From Halorubellus litoreus (GTDB taxonomy: Archaea > Halobacteriota > Halobacteria > Halobacteriales > Natrialbaceae), in contig NZ_JAZAQL010000002.1 of assembly GCF_037081675.1 (NCBI RefSeq), positions 372,001 to 436,000 on the forward strand: a DNA stretch of 64,000 bases. The letters run 5' to 3'. How positions within the stretch are numbered: the stretch's first letter is position 1; each line of letters opens with the position of its first letter. A model generated the notes under the pieces. It did not search any database, was not told the origin of the DNA, and saw only the letters and a list, made by a program, of their open reading frames with translations. This document shows, piece by piece, positions 41,121 to 49,536 of the stretch. The translations under genes were made by a program, and so were the position numbers.

Positions 41121-42140
41121 CTAGAGTTCCATCCCGCGCACGGCGACCGCGTCTCCCTCGGCGACCTCGCCGATGACGCGCCCGTCCTCGGTCGCATCCG
41201 CGAGCGCCTCCCCGCTGCCTTCCGGGACCGCCGCGACGAACCCGGTCCCCATGTTGAACGTCTCGTACATCTCGCGGGGCGCGACGTTCCCGAGCTCCTG
41301 CACGACCGCGAACACGTCCTGCGCGGGGAACGGGTCCGTTATCTCGTAGCGATGGTCGCCCATCCGAGAGAGGTTCCGCCACCCACCGCCCGTGACGTGC
41401 GCCGCCGCCCGGACGTCGTGCTCGCGCATCGGCGCGAGGAGGTCCGTGTAGATGCGCGTCGGCTCGAGGAGTACCTCGCCGACGGTCTTCTCGGGGTCGG
41501 CGGGGAACGGGTCGTCGTACTCGTACTCCGAGCGAACGGCCTTCCGAGCGAGCGTCAACCCGTTCGAGTGGATGCCCGAGGACGGCCACGCGACGAGTTC
41601 GTCGCCGACCGCGGCCTCGCCGTCGAACACGTCGTCCTTGTCCGCGAGCCCCGCAGCGGTCCCCGCGAGGTCGAGCCCGGAGACGACCTCGGGCATCACC
41701 GCGGTCTCGCCACCGAGCAGCGAGACGTCCGCGCGCTCTGCGGCCACGCGGAGGCCTTCGCCGACCTGCTCGGCGAACCCCTCGTCGGGCTCGTCGACCG
41801 CGAGGTAGTCCACGAACGCGACCGGCTGGACGCCCGCGGCGACGAGGTCGTTCACGTTCATCGCCATGCAGTCGATACCGACCGTCGAGTAATCGCCGAG
41901 CGCCTCCGCGACGAGGAGCTTCGTGCCGACGCCGTCGGTCGCGAGCGACAGGAACTGGTCGCCGATGTCGAGGAGTCCGGCGTACTCGGTCTCGACGACG
42001 TTCCCGACCGCGTCGAGGAGCGCAGCGGTCGCGTCCTCGCTCTTCTCGACGTCGACGCCCGCGTCCGCGTACGTCATCCCCTCGCCGTCCTCGCTCGATT
42101 CGGTCGCGTCCGCGTCCTCGCCGGCCGCGTCTTCGGTCAT
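41121..42140 (-). CDS. purM: Phosphoribosylformylglycinamidine cyclo-ligase (AIR synthetase)
   Basis: A 339-residue PurM, the fifth step of purine synthesis (FGAM and ATP to AIR). Family motifs: SLATDGVGTKLLVAEAL, IDCMAMNVNDLVAAGVQP, LLGGETAVMPEV, SSGIHSNGLTLARKA, and AHVTGGGWRNLSRM. The start at 42140 gives an acidic N-terminal 21 residues before MTYADAGVDV, the usual core start; a start at 42077 would remove that tail. It converges on the HTH-10 gene and appears monocistronic. Confidence 0.94.
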   Translation of the reverse strand: MTEDAAGEDADATESSEDGEGMTYADAGVDVEKSEDATAALLDAVGNVVETEYAGLLDIGDQFLSLATDGVGTKLLVAEALGDYSTVGIDCMAMNVNDLVAAGVQPVAFVDYLAVDEPDEGFAEQVGEGLRVAAERADVSLLGGETAVMPEVVSGLDLAGTAAGLADKDDVFDGEAAVGDELVAWPSSGIHSNGLTLARKAVRSEYEYDDPFPADPEKTVGEVLLEPTRIYTDLLAPMREHDVRAAAHVTGGGWRNLSRMGDHRYEITDPFPAQDVFAVVQELGNVAPREMYETFNMGTGFVAAVPEGSGEALADATEDGRVIGEVAEGDAVAVRGMEL

Positions 42141-42281
42141 GCGTGAACGCCCGCCCGGCCAGCACATAGGTCCGTCGGAATCCCGGACAGTCCGCGACCG
42201 AGTGCGGGCGGAATCTCGAACGGATTCTAGAGAGAACCCGGAAAACCCTCTTGACCGGGAGATGCCTTCCGTTCAGTCAGC

Positions 42282-43742
42282 ATGACTCGCTCGTTCTCTC
42301 GCGACGACGCGCTCGTCGCCGTCGCCGCCGGCGTGCTCGCGGTCGCCGGGAACGTCGCTGCCGTCGGGTTCGCGACGAACCGGCTCGTGCTCGGTCGCGT
42401 CGACGCCGCTGTGGTGAACGCGACGCCGCCGGCGCTCGTCACGTTCAGCATCGAGACACTCGGGAGCACCGGCCACCTCCTGCATCTCGCGCTCGCGGTC
42501 GCGCTCACCGTCGGCGCGTTCGCCGCGGTCGCACTCGGCGGCCTCGCCGTCGCCCGACGCGCCGAGACGAAAGTCGCGGCCGTCACCGCGACCGGCGGCA
42601 CCGTCGCCCTGCTCGCGTACGCCGTGACCGCGACGCCGCTCGCCGCCATCGGCTCCGGCGTCGGCGCGAGCGTCCCCGTCGCCATCGCCGCACTCCGGTC
42701 ATCTGGGTCGACCGTCGACCTCGACCGTCGCCGCAGCATCGAACTCGTCGCGAGCGTCTCCGCGCTCGCCGCACTCGGATCCGCGGTCGGTGTCCTTCGT
42801 ACGCCCGAATCCGCCGCGGACGTCGGCGGCAGCGAACCACGGGAGATGCTGGACGCCGCCGCGACCGCTTCGTTCGACGTCGACGGCCTCGGCGGCCTCG
42901 TCTCCACGCGCCGCGCGCACTACGAGGTCGACATCAACGCCATCGACCCGTCGCGCAAGGCCGCCACGCACACGGTCTCGATCACGGGCGCGGTCGACGC
43001 CGAACGCGAGTTCACGATGGCGCAACTCCGCGCGCTCCCCACCGAGAACCGGTACAACACGCTCCGGTGCGTCGGCGACGACCTGAACGGCGAGAAGATA
43101 GACACCGCCGTCTGGACGGGCACCCCCACCGACGCGCTCCTCGACCAGGTCGAACCCCAGGGCGACTGCGAGTGCGTGATGCTGCGTGCCGCCGACGGCT
43201 ACCACGTCCAGTTCCCACTGGCGGCGCTCCGCGGCGGCCTGCTCGCGTACGGCATGAACGGGAAGGAACTCCCGAAAGGCCACGGGTTCCCGGTGCGCGC
43301 GCTCGTTCCCGGCCACTGGGGGGAGACGAACGCGAAGTGGCTCACCGAGATCGAGTTCCTCGACGAGGCCGTCGACGGCTACTGGGAGAAGAAAGGCTGG
43401 CAGGGCACCGGTCCCGTGGAGACGGTCGCGAAACTTCACGCGGTGGAACGTCACGGCGACGGCCGCGTCACCGTCGCCGGGCCCGCGTACGCCGGCACCC
43501 GAGGTATCGACCGCGTCGAGGTATCGACCGACGACGGCGAGACGTGGACGGACGCCGACCTCACCGAGCCACTCCCGGGCGACGACGTCTGGCGCCAGTG
43601 GAAGGCGACGCTCGACCTCGACGGCCCGACCGAGGTCGTCGTCCGCGCGACCGACGGGACCGGCCGCCTCCAGCCCCGCGAAGAGTCCCGGTCGTACCCG
43701 AGCGGGCCCACGGGGTGGGTCAGTCGAGAGGTCAGGCCGTGA
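42282..43742 (+). CDS. Membrane-anchored sulfite-oxidase-family molybdopterin enzyme
   Basis: A 486-residue protein. Residues 1 to about 185 contain four or five hydrophobic segments. Residues about 210-380 form the molybdopterin-binding fold, with the putative Mo-ligand Cys at C263 (NTLRCVGDDLNG) and GHWGETNAKWLTEIEF. The last 100 residues form a dimerisation-like beta domain (GYAGTRGIDRV-type repeats). It should carry a Mo cofactor and transfer electrons via the membrane; the substrate (sulfite or another) is not known. Moco supply could come from moaC at 37429. Confidence 0.85.
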   Translation: MTRSFSRDDALVAVAAGVLAVAGNVAAVGFATNRLVLGRVDAAVVNATPPALVTFSIETLGSTGHLLHLALAVALTVGAFAAVALGGLAVARRAETKVAAVTATGGTVALLAYAVTATPLAAIGSGVGASVPVAIAALRSSGSTVDLDRRRSIELVASVSALAALGSAVGVLRTPESAADVGGSEPREMLDAAATASFDVDGLGGLVSTRRAHYEVDINAIDPSRKAATHTVSITGAVDAEREFTMAQLRALPTENRYNTLRCVGDDLNGEKIDTAVWTGTPTDALLDQVEPQGDCECVMLRAADGYHVQFPLAALRGGLLAYGMNGKELPKGHGFPVRALVPGHWGETNAKWLTEIEFLDEAVDGYWEKKGWQGTGPVETVAKLHAVERHGDGRVTVAGPAYAGTRGIDRVEVSTDDGETWTDADLTEPLPGDDVWRQWKATLDLDGPTEVVVRATDGTGRLQPREESRSYPSGPTGWVSREVRP

Positions 43743-43832
43743 CCGCGCGCCGACGCCGGCGTCGACGGTGCGCGCGACCGCGGAATGCGACGGTGATTTA
43801 ACCGATGTGTTCGATACCGGAAACAGACAGGA

Positions 43833-44108
43833 ATGGAGAAGGCGCTCTGGTACCTCCTGGTCGGAACGCGAGGCGGCCAGAGCCGCGTACGGATCATTCG
43901 CGCCATCGAGGACCGACCGCGGAACGCGAACCAGCTGTCGGAGGTCGTCGACCTCGACTACAACACCGTCCGCTACCACCTCGACACCCTGCTGGAGCAC
44001 GACGTCGTCGAGAAGGGCGGCGAGGACTACGGCGCGATGTACTTCCTCACCGACCGGTTCGAGCATCACCGCGAGGAATTCGAGCGGATCACGGAGGAGA
44101 TGGACTAA
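43833..44108 (+). CDS. Winged-helix DNA-binding protein (ArsR-like)
   Basis: A 91-residue winged helix: RGGQSRVRIIRAIEDRPRNANQLSEVVDLDYNTVRYHLDTLLEHDVVEKGG is the classic ArsR/MarR-like core used by many haloarchaeal regulators. The protein has no extra domain. The ATG is preceded by a GATTTAAC TATA-like element about 36 bases upstream. It lies immediately before a small membrane protein on the same strand, a pairing seen often in haloarchaea. Confidence 0.85.
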   Translation: MEKALWYLLVGTRGGQSRVRIIRAIEDRPRNANQLSEVVDLDYNTVRYHLDTLLEHDVVEKGGEDYGAMYFLTDRFEHHREEFERITEEMD

Positions 44109-44109
44109 T

Positions 44110-44406
44110 ATGGCAATGAGTACCCTGCTGGTCGTCGCGAGTGCGTTCTCCGCGCTGAACGCCGTACTGCTAGCCACCCTCACCGCAGTGTGGGTGCGTA
44201 ACTACCGGACGTTCAGGACCCCGATGACGGCGGGGCTCGTCGCGTTCTCGCTCGTCATGCTCCTCGAGAACGTCACCGCGCTCTACTTCTTCTTCTCGAC
44301 GAACATGCTGTACAGCGGCGACCCGGTCGTCCACCAGGCCGTCGCCGCACTCCGAGGCCTCCAGTTCGTCGCCCTCGTCTTCCTGACGTGGGTCACGCTG
44401 AAGTGA
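44110..44406 (+). CDS. Small membrane protein paired with the winged-helix regulator (DUF7521-like)
   Basis: A 98-residue protein with three or four hydrophobic segments (about 4-25, 37-60 and 74-96). Its ATG lies 1 base after the stop of the winged-helix gene, so the two are cotranslated. The arrangement resembles haloarchaeal pairs of an ArsR-like regulator and a DUF7521-type membrane protein; whether the membrane protein controls the regulator is not known. Confidence 0.75.
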   Translation: MAMSTLLVVASAFSALNAVLLATLTAVWVRNYRTFRTPMTAGLVAFSLVMLLENVTALYFFFSTNMLYSGDPVVHQAVAALRGLQFVALVFLTWVTLK

Positions 44407-44467
44407 CCGCCGCGTCACGTCGTCGCGCACCCGAGGTCGCCCCGTCGACGTCGAACGCTGGCGCACC

Positions 44468-45136
44468 TCAGTCGTCGTTCGAGCCCCGCCGTCCCCATGC
44501 CGCGAGGGACGCGCGGAACGCCTGCTTCCAGACGAGCGAACCGCCGACCGCGACCGCGAGGACCCCGAGCGCCGTCAACGCCACCGCGTCCCAGTTCGTC
44601 ACGGCGAGCGCGCACGAGAGCGTCTCGCGAGCGCAGCCTGCGGCGAACAGCTCGCGGACGAACGCCCCGAGGTAGAGGAGGGTCGCGCCCACGGCCAGCG
44701 CGGCGGCCCCGGCGAGCGCCCGACCCACGAGCACCGGCCAGGCTGGCGAGTCATCCGGGCCGTCGCGGTCGCGCTCCCGGCGGCGCGCGCGCTGGGAGGT
44801 CGCGGCGGCTGCGAGGAGAGCGAGCGCCGCGGGGACGATGAACACCCCTGCCGACCAGCGGCCGACGACCACGACGGCAGCGACGGCGAGCGCGCCGAAC
44901 CACGCGACCGTCGGCCGGGTCGTCCAGGCGCCGACGGCCGCGACGACGACGAGCGAGACGATTCCGAGCACCGTCGCCGCGAAGAACGCGTCCGCGAGCG
45001 GGCCGACCCCGAGCGAGACGCCCGCGGCGACGGCCGCCGCGAGGACGGCGAGCGCGCTCGCGACGCGAGCACCAGTCGCCGCCGACGCACCGACTCCCGT
45101 GCGGACCACACGAACGCCTTCGACCGTCCACGTCAT
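44468..45136 (-). CDS. Six-helix membrane protein of unknown function
   Basis: A 222-residue protein with about six hydrophobic segments (about 24-44, 49-70, 76-93, 96-112, 132-155 and 180-205) and short charged loops, including an RARRRERDRDGPDDS loop in the middle. No enzymatic motif is present. Codon use is typical of the host. It converges on the winged-helix pair and lies before the gene-free structured region. Confidence 0.72.
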   Translation of the reverse strand: MTWTVEGVRVVRTGVGASAATGARVASALAVLAAAVAAGVSLGVGPLADAFFAATVLGIVSLVVVAAVGAWTTRPTVAWFGALAVAAVVVVGRWSAGVFIVPAALALLAAAATSQRARRRERDRDGPDDSPAWPVLVGRALAGAAALAVGATLLYLGAFVRELFAAGCARETLSCALAVTNWDAVALTALGVLAVAVGGSLVWKQAFRASLAAWGRRGSNDD

Positions 45137-45538
45137 TACGACACTGGCTTTCCACGACGACAGTCGCCGTCGTTCCCGTCGTCCGAGCGTCGGGCTGACC
45201 AGGCGAGTCCATCACTCCCTCCGTCCACTCCGTCGGCGTCTGCCGAAGTGACCGCGACGAGGCCATGTCATCACCCTGTCGAAACCGCCGAAGGACGCCG
45301 ATGGCCGTCGCTCTGGAGTGTAGAGCGACGGGGTAGGCCGGCGAGCCGGCCCCGAGTGGCGAACCACGCGAGGTGAAAGGGGCTCCCCGTCCGTGCCGTC
45401 ACCCGTTCTCTCTCCCGGGCACGGATAACCCCTCCGACTCCGCGAGGGCCGGCGTCGACCCCGTCGGGTCGACCCGCTCGTCGACGACTGAGAGGCGCGT
45501 CGAGAGCGTCCGAGACGCCCGCGTCGCGGGCGGCGCGT
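45137..45538. other. Gene-free region containing a highly structured segment
   Basis: No convincing gene is found in these 402 bases. The central portion (45305-45388) has four successive stem-loops and is annotated separately as a candidate RNA. A TATA-like GGTTATCC on the minus strand (45423-45430) lies just upstream of it. Confidence 0.55.
45303..45400 (-). ncRNA. Candidate structured RNA
   Basis: Perfect stems occur one after another. CCGTCGCTCT/AGAGCGACGG (10 bp, 45305-45331) has a 7-base loop. GGCCGG/CCGGCC (45336-45351) has a 4-base loop. GTGG/CCAC (45356-45367) reads as a UUCG tetraloop on the minus strand. GGGG/CCCC lies at 45379-45388. Minus orientation is favoured by the UUCG loop and by the GGTTATCC element about 25 bases upstream of the predicted start. 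It does not match SRP RNA, RNase P RNA or tRNA motifs that I can recall. It may instead be a 3' UTR of the protease gene. Confidence 0.4.
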
Positions 45539-46153
45539 TCAGAACGCGATCGGGACGACGTCCGTGAACAGGACGAGCGCGGCGAGGCCGCCCATGACGG
45601 CGAACGCGACCGCGAACACGCCGAGGTTCCAGTCCTTCACCGTCTTCCCGTCGAGCGGCCCGAACGGAATCATGTTGAAGCCCGCGAGGAAGGCGTTTAT
45701 CCAGACGCCGAGGCTCGCGACCGTCGACAGCAGGCCGTCGCCGGGTGCGACGACGAACAGCGCGAAGAACACGCCGGCGAGCACGAGGTTCGTGACGGGG
45801 CCGGCGATGGCGATGAGGCCGTTCTGCTTCGGCGTGATGTTCCCGCGATGGTAGACCGCGCCGGGTGCGGCGAACAGGAACCCGACCATCGCCGAGAGGA
45901 TGGCGAGGCCGAGCATCTGGTAGTCCGCGCGGAACTCCGCTATCTGCCCGAAGTGCTGCGCGACGACCTTGTGCGCGAGCTCGTGCAGGAGGAAGGCGAC
46001 GCCAGCGGTGAGCGCGCACATCCCGAAGAGCGTCGCGACGACCACGACCTCTCCGGAGAACAGCGCGTTCCGGAAGAGCAGGAGGACGAACGCGACGCTG
46101 AGCGCGATCCACGCGAGCCCGAGGTCGCGGAGCTCGGTACTGGAGGTCCTCAC
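45539..46153 (-). CDS. Site-2-protease-like M50 membrane metallopeptidase
   Basis: A 204-residue membrane protein with the M50 zinc motif HELAH at residues 57-61 and the second motif NMIPFGPLDGK at 160-170, where the Asp completes the active site. Five or six hydrophobic segments surround these. It starts with GTG at 46153; this GTGA overlaps the TGA stop of the upstream TraB gene, so translation is coupled. Site-2 proteases cleave membrane-embedded substrates; a partner or target is unknown. The N-terminal 16 residues are charged and cytosolic. Confidence 0.88.
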   Translation of the reverse strand: MRTSSTELRDLGLAWIALSVAFVLLLFRNALFSGEVVVVATLFGMCALTAGVAFLLHELAHKVVAQHFGQIAEFRADYQMLGLAILSAMVGFLFAAPGAVYHRGNITPKQNGLIAIAGPVTNLVLAGVFFALFVVAPGDGLLSTVASLGVWINAFLAGFNMIPFGPLDGKTVKDWNLGVFAVAFAVMGGLAALVLFTDVVPIAF

Positions 46154-47859
46154 AGACCGACCACCCCGCGGACGATGTCGATGCCGTTCTCCGCGCCCTG
46201 CACGAGGAGGTCGAGGACGCCCTGGATGCCGCCGACCTCGGGCGCGAGCCACGGGAGGACGACGACCGGGAAGAGCACGCTCGCGACGAGACTCCCGATG
46301 TTCGCCGCCGCGACAACCATGATGAGGCGGAACAGCGGAACGGCGAACAGGTTCCGGACGACGTCCATGAGCGGGGACTCCTGGTCGTTCAGGATGTCGT
46401 TGAGCTTCCCGATGTCCGCGACGTTCACGGGCGTCTTCCGGAGTTCGACGTACCCCGCGAACCAGCCGGGGGCGAGCAGCGGGTTGAGGCTCGTCATCCA
46501 CGCGACGGCGCCGGCGACGCTTGCACTCGACCAGTGCCCGCCGGCGAGCTTCGTGAGCACGAACGCGAACGTCCCGTTGAACAGGAACCAGGCCGCGAAC
46601 AAACGGAGGAGGAACGCGTCCTCCGCGCCGCCGAGGACGAGGAGGCCGAAGAACGCGACGAACCCGAGCGTGATGAGGTACCCGAACAGTTTCGCCACCG
46701 AGAACCGCGACCCGGACTCGGTCCCGACGAGCTCGTCCATCGGCGGGAGGCGGTCGGGGTGCTCGAGGTACTCCTCGATGCCAGCGCGGTGGCCGGCGCC
46801 GACGACCGCGACGACGTCGTACCCCTTCTCGCGGAGCGCGACGAGGTTGTGCGCGATGTACGCGTCGCGCTCGTCGATGAGCGCGCTCGCACCGCCGGGG
46901 CTGAACTGGCGGAACTCCTCCATCATCACCGTGACGACGTCCGCGTCCGTCATCTGGTCGACGTCGAACTCCTCGACGTCCTCGCCGCTGCCGACGCCGA
47001 GCGCGTCGAAGAGCACGCCCAGGCCGACGCCGACGCCGATACCGCCGCCGATGCCGATGAAGCCGCCAGCGAGCAGGTTCCGGAGGGGGCCGGCGATTAC
47101 GCCGCCGAGGTACGGGTCGAGGACGCCCGTGACCGCGACCGCGGCGCCGACGCCGAGGCCGACCGCGGCGGCAGCGACGAGGCTCGTCCACTCGTCGAGG
47201 TACCGGTCAGTGACGGTGAGTGAAGCGTACCCGACGACGCCAGCGGCGAGTCCTCCGGTGGCGACCGAGAGCAGGCCGGCGTCGGTGAGGACGCCCGCGA
47301 GCGGGAGCCCGAACCCGAGCAGGGGCGCGAGGAACACGCCGAGGACGAGGCCGACGGTCACGCCGACGAGTCGCGGGTCCGCGGCGCCGAACGCGAGCCC
47401 GCTCGCGGTCTGGAGCTTCTCGAAGAACGTCATCCGCTTCCAGAACCGCTGGATGGTCGTCTGGATGTCGCGGTCGACGAGCGCCACCCCGAGTCCGCGT
47501 TCCTCCGCGGACTCGACCGCGGCGAGCATGTCCGCGCCCGGCGTCACGTCGAACCGGTCGCCGAGGCGCGCCTGCACGTAGCTCAGCATCCAGTACGCGA
47601 GGAACTGGAAGACCGTATTGCCCGACAGGAGGTCCGTCGGATCCAAGTCGTCTGGCGTCTCCCCGCGGAGCTGCCGGTACCGGCCCTCGTCGAGCTCGAC
47701 CGCGACGACGTCCGGATGTCGCTCGTCGATCGTCCGTTCGACCTCGTCGACGGACTCCTGGGAGACGTGCGCCGTCCCGAGGACGTGCACGCTCCCCTCG
47801 CCGTCCGCCGGGTCCGGTGCCGTCGGCCCCGGCGTCGGCGGTGCCACGTCAGTCATCAC
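46150..47859 (-). CDS. TraB/PrgY family membrane protein
   Basis: A 569-residue protein. The N-terminal TraB domain has GTAHVSQESVDEVERTI near residues 27-43 and VAVELDEGRYRQL, followed by DRDIQTTIQRFWKRM. The C-terminal half has many hydrophobic segments and a GAGHRAGIEEYL motif near residue 353. TraB proteins are linked to pheromone shutdown in bacteria and have a tiki-like fold suggestive of metalloprotease activity; role in archaea is unknown. It precedes a site-2 protease with a 4-base overlap, implying a functional pair. Confidence 0.87.
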   Translation of the reverse strand: MMTDVAPPTPGPTAPDPADGEGSVHVLGTAHVSQESVDEVERTIDERHPDVVAVELDEGRYRQLRGETPDDLDPTDLLSGNTVFQFLAYWMLSYVQARLGDRFDVTPGADMLAAVESAEERGLGVALVDRDIQTTIQRFWKRMTFFEKLQTASGLAFGAADPRLVGVTVGLVLGVFLAPLLGFGLPLAGVLTDAGLLSVATGGLAAGVVGYASLTVTDRYLDEWTSLVAAAAVGLGVGAAVAVTGVLDPYLGGVIAGPLRNLLAGGFIGIGGGIGVGVGLGVLFDALGVGSGEDVEEFDVDQMTDADVVTVMMEEFRQFSPGGASALIDERDAYIAHNLVALREKGYDVVAVVGAGHRAGIEEYLEHPDRLPPMDELVGTESGSRFSVAKLFGYLITLGFVAFFGLLVLGGAEDAFLLRLFAAWFLFNGTFAFVLTKLAGGHWSSASVAGAVAWMTSLNPLLAPGWFAGYVELRKTPVNVADIGKLNDILNDQESPLMDVVRNLFAVPLFRLIMVVAAANIGSLVASVLFPVVVLPWLAPEVGGIQGVLDLLVQGAENGIDIVRGVVGL

Positions 47860-48036
47860 TCCACGCTACCGCGTGGCCTCATAAACACGTGTCGGACCGT
47901 GCCAGCGCCCCACGCACTCCCCGCTCGTGGTTCCGGGCTCGTTCACTCGCTCGACGTCGCAACTCCACGACCACCAGCCGCTGGTGGCGGCGCCGCGACC
48001 CGAACCGATACCACGCTGGTCGACGTACGCGAACGT

Positions 48037-48726
48037 ATGACACTCCCCGATGGCGTCCACGACCTCGCCGTCCCCTACGAGCACGACGGCCACGCGCTCG
48101 AACTCCATCCCGTCGCCGTCGAGACCGCGAGCGGATTCGTCCTCGTCGACGTCGGGCTCCCCGGCGCCGTCCCGAAGGTCCGCGAGGCGCTCGACGCCGC
48201 CGGGTTCGCGCTCGCCGAGGTGTCGACCGTCGTCCTCACGCACCACGACGGCGACCACGCCGGGGCACTCGCCGCCCTCGAGGACGAGGTGGACGTGTTC
48301 GTCGTCGCGCACGCCGACGAGGCGCCGTACGTCGACGGCCGCGAGTTCCCCGTGAAAGCAGACCCCGAGGGCGACCGGTACCCGCCCGCGACAGTCGACC
48401 TCGAACTCGTCGGCGACGAGACCCTGAACACGACCGCCGGCCCGATGCGCGTCGTGAACACGCCCGGCCACAGCCCGGGGCACGTCTCGCTGTACCTCCC
48501 CGACCACCGACTTCTCCTCGCCGGCGACGCACTCGTCGCGGACCACGGCGACGACCGCCTCCACGGCCCGAAACCACAGTACACGCCCGACATGGAACGC
48601 GCCCACGAGTCCGTCGGCGCGCTCGCCGACCTCGACGTCGACCGCACGCTGTGCTATCACGGCGGCCTCGTGGAGGACGGCACCGACCGCATCGCCGAAC
48701 TCGCAGCGCAACCGCTCGAGGACTGA
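48037..48726 (+). CDS. Metallo-beta-lactamase-fold hydrolase
   Basis: A 229-residue MBL-fold protein. The metal motif is HHDGDH at about residues 68-73, a common variant in which the second His of HxHxDH is Asp. NTPGHSPGHVSLYL supplies the next His near residue 146, GDALVADHG the bridging Asp, and CYHGG the C-terminal His. The ATG at 48037 (MTLPDGVHDLAVPY) is chosen; the upstream open frame lacks similarity. The substrate is unknown; relatives hydrolyse thioesters or lactones. Confidence 0.87.
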   Translation: MTLPDGVHDLAVPYEHDGHALELHPVAVETASGFVLVDVGLPGAVPKVREALDAAGFALAEVSTVVLTHHDGDHAGALAALEDEVDVFVVAHADEAPYVDGREFPVKADPEGDRYPPATVDLELVGDETLNTTAGPMRVVNTPGHSPGHVSLYLPDHRLLLAGDALVADHGDDRLHGPKPQYTPDMERAHESVGALADLDVDRTLCYHGGLVEDGTDRIAELAAQPLED

Positions 48727-48813
48727 CGACGAAGTCACGGAATCGACGAGTTCACTATCTCGACGAGGCTGTCGCTACGCGACGCGAGAACGGGTGAAGA
48801 AGCTGGGAGCCGC

Positions 48814-49080
48814 TTAGATGCGGCCGACGGATTCGACGCTGACGGATTCGACGCCCTCGACGTCGATGAAGCCCTCCTCGACGGCTTCCGTCCCACCTGC
48901 GTCGTCGGGGACGATGACCGTCGGGAGGAGTGCGACGAGACCGAACGCGACGTCGTCACGCTCGACGCCGTTGATCTTCGCGCCCTCGGGGAGCGAATCC
49001 TCGAGGCGGTCCTGGAGGTCGTCCAGGTCGATCTCGGGGCTCTGCGGCATGACCTTGATCTTCGCGGCGACCTTCCCCAT
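48814..49080 (-). CDS. ef1b: Elongation factor 1-beta (aEF-1B)
   Basis: An 88-residue archaeal guanine-nucleotide exchange factor for aEF-1A. It starts MGKVAAKIKVMPQSPEID and ends VEGVESVSVESVGRI, both typical. Length and acidic character match haloarchaeal family members. It lies 2 bases after the zinc-finger gene on the same strand and is presumably cotranscribed with it. Confidence 0.94.
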   Translation of the reverse strand: MGKVAAKIKVMPQSPEIDLDDLQDRLEDSLPEGAKINGVERDDVAFGLVALLPTVIVPDDAGGTEAVEEGFIDVEGVESVSVESVGRI

Positions 49081-49082
49081 CG

Positions 49083-49262
49083 TTATGGCCCCTCGAAGCC
49101 GCAGTCGTCACACTCGTAGAGGTTACTCTGCTTCCGGCACTTCGCGCATCGGAAGATGACGTCCCCACAGTCGGGGCACTTGAAGCGCGCGGCGTTCGTG
49201 CCTGCGATGTTGAGCCCGCAGGAGATGCACCGGCGCTGCTCCGTTGATTGCGACTCGCTCAT
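49083..49262 (-). CDS. HVO_2753-like zinc-finger micro-protein
   Basis: A 59-residue protein with four CxxC knuckles: CISCG, CPDCG, CAKCR and CDDCG, arranged as two zinc ribbons. It is the haloarchaeal small zinc-finger family studied in Haloferax (HVO_2753), and the association with EF-1 beta is conserved there. Function is linked to motility and biofilm in that organism; here it is inferred. A TATA box (GTTATACCC on the minus strand) about 26 bases upstream indicates a leaderless message. Confidence 0.85.
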   Translation of the reverse strand: MSESQSTEQRRCISCGLNIAGTNAARFKCPDCGDVIFRCAKCRKQSNLYECDDCGFEGP

Positions 49263-49283
49263 ACAACACCGTGTGAGGCGTTT

Positions 49284-49292
49284 GGGTATAAC
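49284..49292 (-). promoter_or_regulatory. TATA box of the zinc-finger/EF-1 beta operon
   Basis: GTTATACCC on the minus strand is centred about 26 bases before the ATG at 49262. The triplicated hairpin repeat begins right behind it. Confidence 0.65.
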
Positions 49293-49304
49293 GGTTGTCT
49301 TTCG

Positions 49305-49441
49305 AATCGACTCCACGAGCATCCGGCGGCCGGCAGGCCGCCGGTTCCTGGGGTGGGTGAAATCGACTCCACGAGCGTCCGGCGGCCGGCAGGCCGCCGG
49401 TTCCTGCGAGGGTAGAATCGACTCCACGAGCGTCCGGCGGC
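49305..49441. repeat. Triplicated 46-bp repeat with perfect hairpin
   Basis: Two 46-base copies (49305-49350 and 49361-49406) differ by one base. A third partial copy starts at 49416 and matches for about 25 bases. Spacing is 55-56 bases. Each full copy contains CCGGCGGCC and GGCCGCCGG, a perfect 9-bp stem with GGCA loop. It lies between the divergent zinc-finger and DUF417-like genes. Confidence 0.88.
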
Positions 49442-49536
49442 TGCTGGGCTGAGGGTTGGGTGAGGGTGGGGGTGCGGTCGGTCTCTCGGGTCGGTGCTGG
49501 GGGAGTGATTTGTGATTGGGGCGCGTATGTTTGGGG

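Noticed and set aside
45265..45285. Box C/D sRNA on the minus strand (GTGATGA)
   Set aside because: A C-box-like sequence exists, but no CTGA D box at a suitable distance.
49305..49441. CRISPR array
   Set aside because: Only two full repeats with 10-base gaps; the repeat itself holds the palindrome, no spacers of proper length and no cas genes.
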